Part shown: positions 15,339 to 17,041 of the stretch, piece by piece | How positions within the stretch are numbered: position 1 is the first letter of the stretch | How the letters are laid out: each line of letters begins with the position of its first letter | Assembly: GCA_003650185.1 (NCBI GenBank) | Contig: QMOF01000018.1 | Coordinates: forward strand, 1 to 17,041 | Direction: 5' to 3' | Origin: Chloroflexota bacterium | Lineage (GTDB): Bacteria > Chloroflexota > Dehalococcoidia > UBA2247 > RBG-13-53-26 | Length of the DNA stretch: 17,041 nt | Program-made: the position numbers and the translations under genes | Notes under the pieces: model-generated | What the model saw: the letters and a program-made list of their open reading frames with translations, nothing else | Databases searched by the model: none | Told to the model about the DNA's origin: nothing

Positions 15339-16916
15339 TTAAGGCTTCACGAAAGCCATCTTGTTCAAAGGGATAGGCACGCCGGAGGCAACACCACCCT
15401 GGGTGTAGTAAAGCCCCACGGTGCCATCGTGTGCCCAGTACCAGTCAGGGTAGTACAGGGTCAGGGCCGGGACGTCCTCGGCATAGACTGCCTGGATCTC
15501 TTGTACCAGGGCCTTTCTCTGCGCATAGTCCATCTCTGCGAGTTGCTCTGCTAGCAACTGGTTCAAGGTCTCGTTGGCTTGGTACCTGGCGCTGTTGAAC
15601 CCCTCCCCCAATATCACCTTGTTCAGTATGGACGGCTCATACAAGCCACCGTGACCGTATATGGCCAGGTCGAACTGCCAGTTCAGCACCTTGGCATCAA
15701 CGGTCTTCCCCTCAAGTGTCGACAAGTCTACCTTGATGCCGATGTCCTTCAGCTCCTGCTCAACGAATTGCCCCACTGCCTTGAAGCGGGCCTGGGTTAT
15801 CAATTCCAGCCTGAGCTCCTGTCCCCCTTTGGTGAAATAGCCATTCTCCAGCACGTATCCCATTTCCTGCAATAGCTGCTGGGCCCTGGCCGGGTCATGG
15901 TCATACTTCACGATGTCAGGGTTATACCATTCACTGTCAGGCGGCATGATGCCTGGGCTCCCGGCCAGGGCGTGACCCCGTTGTGTAATCTGCACCAGTT
16001 CCTCTCTGTCTATGGCGTAGGCCAGGGCTTGGCGGAACTGTCTGGAGGAGAGAGGTTCGGTGGTATGGTTCATCATCAGCTTGGCATTCCAACCATATGG
16101 GGCACGGACCACGGTGAGGCCGCTGGCTGTTATGTCGTCCACTACCTCAGGTGGGATCGAACCCGCGTCTACGCTCCCTTCCTTCAAGGCGGCAGGCAGC
16201 ATCTCCTCGCTTACCTTGACGAACTTGATCGTGTCTATCTCTGGTCTGCCCAGGTAGTAGTCATCATAGGCTTCGTAGAGGTAGGTGCCGTGCTCTTTGC
16301 TGTAATCAACGAGCTTGTAAGGCCCGGTTCCCACCACCGCCTGCGGGCCGGTGAAGGTCTCGGGCTCTTCCACGTTCTCCCAGATGTGCTTGGGTAGGAT
16401 AGGCAGGGCGCCTGCCTGATCATTGAGGAAGGGGGCATACGGCTGCTCCAGATAGAGTTTAATGGTGTATTGGTCGAGCACCTCCACTTTCCTGATGCCA
16501 CTGGCGCCGATCAAGGTGACGAAGGGATTGGGGTGTTCCTTTACGTATTTGATAGTGAAGGCGACATCGTCAGCGGTGAACCTCTCGCCGTCATGCCAGG
16601 TCACATCGCTTCGTAGGAAGAAGGTATACGCGTTCTCGGCTTCGATGTATTCCCACTCTTCGGCCAGCGCTGGTACGAAACCCGTCTCATTCTTCCAGAC
16701 AAGAGTGTCAAAGAGGAAACTCGTGCGTACATAACCGGGTCCCCTCGGATAGTGGGTATAAGGCGATGGATAGCCCCAGTCACCGGTAGAGTCGGCAATG
16801 ACGTAGGTGACCTGCTCAGCAGACGGACCAGCACAGGCAGAAACAATCAGCGACAAAGCCGCTATCGTCAGCAGGACTATCGATAGTCTCCCAGCATTGG
16901 TGGTCTTGTTTCTCAC
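15339..16916 (-). CDS. Extracellular solute-binding lipoprotein, SBP family 5 (DppA/OppA/NikA type)
   Basis: Substrate-binding protein of 525 residues. A lipoprotein signal peptide has basic residues near the N-terminus, a hydrophobic run, and lipobox IVSAC with Cys28 as the lipidated residue. Family 5 features include WHDGERFTADDVAFTIKYV, GTGPYKLVDY and the signature RQALAYAIDREELVQI. It captures substrate outside the cell for the downstream permeases. Peptides, nickel chelates and other ligands are all possible; no specific metal-binding motif is apparent. The start is GTG at 16916, with GGAGG 8 nt upstream. It also overlaps the TGA of the preceding reading frame as GTGA. The in-frame GTG at 16925 sits directly on the ribosome-binding site and is rejected. 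Confidence 0.92.
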   Translation of the reverse strand: MRNKTTNAGRLSIVLLTIAALSLIVSACAGPSAEQVTYVIADSTGDWGYPSPYTHYPRGPGYVRTSFLFDTLVWKNETGFVPALAEEWEYIEAENAYTFFLRSDVTWHDGERFTADDVAFTIKYVKEHPNPFVTLIGASGIRKVEVLDQYTIKLYLEQPYAPFLNDQAGALPILPKHIWENVEEPETFTGPQAVVGTGPYKLVDYSKEHGTYLYEAYDDYYLGRPEIDTIKFVKVSEEMLPAALKEGSVDAGSIPPEVVDDITASGLTVVRAPYGWNAKLMMNHTTEPLSSRQFRQALAYAIDREELVQITQRGHALAGSPGIMPPDSEWYNPDIVKYDHDPARAQQLLQEMGYVLENGYFTKGGQELRLELITQARFKAVGQFVEQELKDIGIKVDLSTLEGKTVDAKVLNWQFDLAIYGHGGLYEPSILNKVILGEGFNSARYQANETLNQLLAEQLAEMDYAQRKALVQEIQAVYAEDVPALTLYYPDWYWAHDGTVGLYYTQGGVASGVPIPLNKMAFVKP

Positions 16917-17041
16917 TGTGAGCACCTCCCGTCTTCATCTGCAACATACACCTCACCCTCTTCCATCAGCCTGGGAATGCGCGATCCCTGTAGTGGGTGC
17001 GGATGGCCGCGCCGGGCCATAGCCTTCGCCGGGCTGCCCGA
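16913..17041 (-). CDS. Partial 3' end of an upstream gene, function unrecognised
   Basis: The minus strand is open from the window edge for 42 codons to a TGA at 16915-16913. The peptide includes ARRGHPHPLQGSRIP and ends EEGEVYVADEDGRCSQ. The stop overlaps the GTG of the solute-binding protein as GTGA, a common sign of coupled genes, and the peptide looks protein-like rather than random. I do not recognise the family. If real, it is the first visible gene of the transporter operon, so the operon promoter lies outside the window. Confidence 0.5.
   Translation of the reverse strand, partial: SGSPAKAMARRGHPHPLQGSRIPRLMEEGEVYVADEDGRCSQ
16925..16929 (-). promoter_or_regulatory. Shine-Dalgarno deciding the solute-binding protein start
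   Basis: GGAGG on the minus strand, 8 nt before the GTG at 16916. The alternative GTG at 16925 overlaps it, so only the shorter protein has a workable ribosome-binding site. Confidence 0.6.

Overview
This window (about 17 kb, GC-rich) looks like chromosome from a strictly anaerobic bacterium with a Wood-Ljungdahl type C1 metabolism. My best guess is the Chloroflexota, class Dehalococcoidia, or a similar sediment anaerobe. This is inferred from gene content (MetV/MetF pair, exported formate-dehydrogenase-like molybdoenzyme, CsoR-family repressor, BaiE-like SnoaL protein), not from a marker gene. No rRNA, tRNA, CRISPR array or insertion sequence was recognised.

Layout. 1-276: no confident gene. 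277-2619 (minus): a two-component pair, a soluble PAS-GAF histidine kinase followed 3 nt later by a NarL/LuxR-type response regulator, with a near-consensus promoter that implies a shorter kinase than the longest reading frame. 2708-3133: a gene-free gap. 3175-3720 (plus): a SnoaL-like protein resembling bile-acid 7-alpha-dehydratase BaiE, behind an extended -10 promoter. 3931-5304 (plus): a CoA-disulfide/persulfide-reductase-family flavoprotein. 5515-7144 (minus): metV-metF, the methylene-tetrahydrofolate reductase pair. 7378-10272 (minus): a 964-residue Tat-exported molybdopterin oxidoreductase annotated by similarity as a formate dehydrogenase catalytic subunit, closed by a strong intrinsic terminator. 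10415-10702 (plus): a divergent CsoR-family repressor with a clear operator in the shared promoter region. 10796-17041 (minus): a five-gene operon for a Dpp/Opp/Nik-type ABC transporter (lipoprotein, two permeases, one fused double ATPase). A DGC-TsaA fusion protein sits between the lipoprotein and the permeases, and the 3' end of a further gene overlaps the lipoprotein start.

How it may work together. MetVF would interconvert methylene- and methyl-tetrahydrofolate. The molybdoenzyme next door looks like the formate/CO2 step of the same pathway, but it has lost the catalytic His and Arg that follow and oppose the active-site Cys, and it has no electron-transfer subunits beside it, so formate oxidation is doubtful. 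The CsoR-family protein lacks the copper-binding His and fits the persulfide-sensing CstR pattern better.

The most unusual items are the DGC-TsaA fusion lodged in a transporter operon, the altered active site of the formate-dehydrogenase-like protein, and the His-less CsoR-type regulator with its operator facing that enzyme. All family assignments are from reading motifs by eye; no searches were run.
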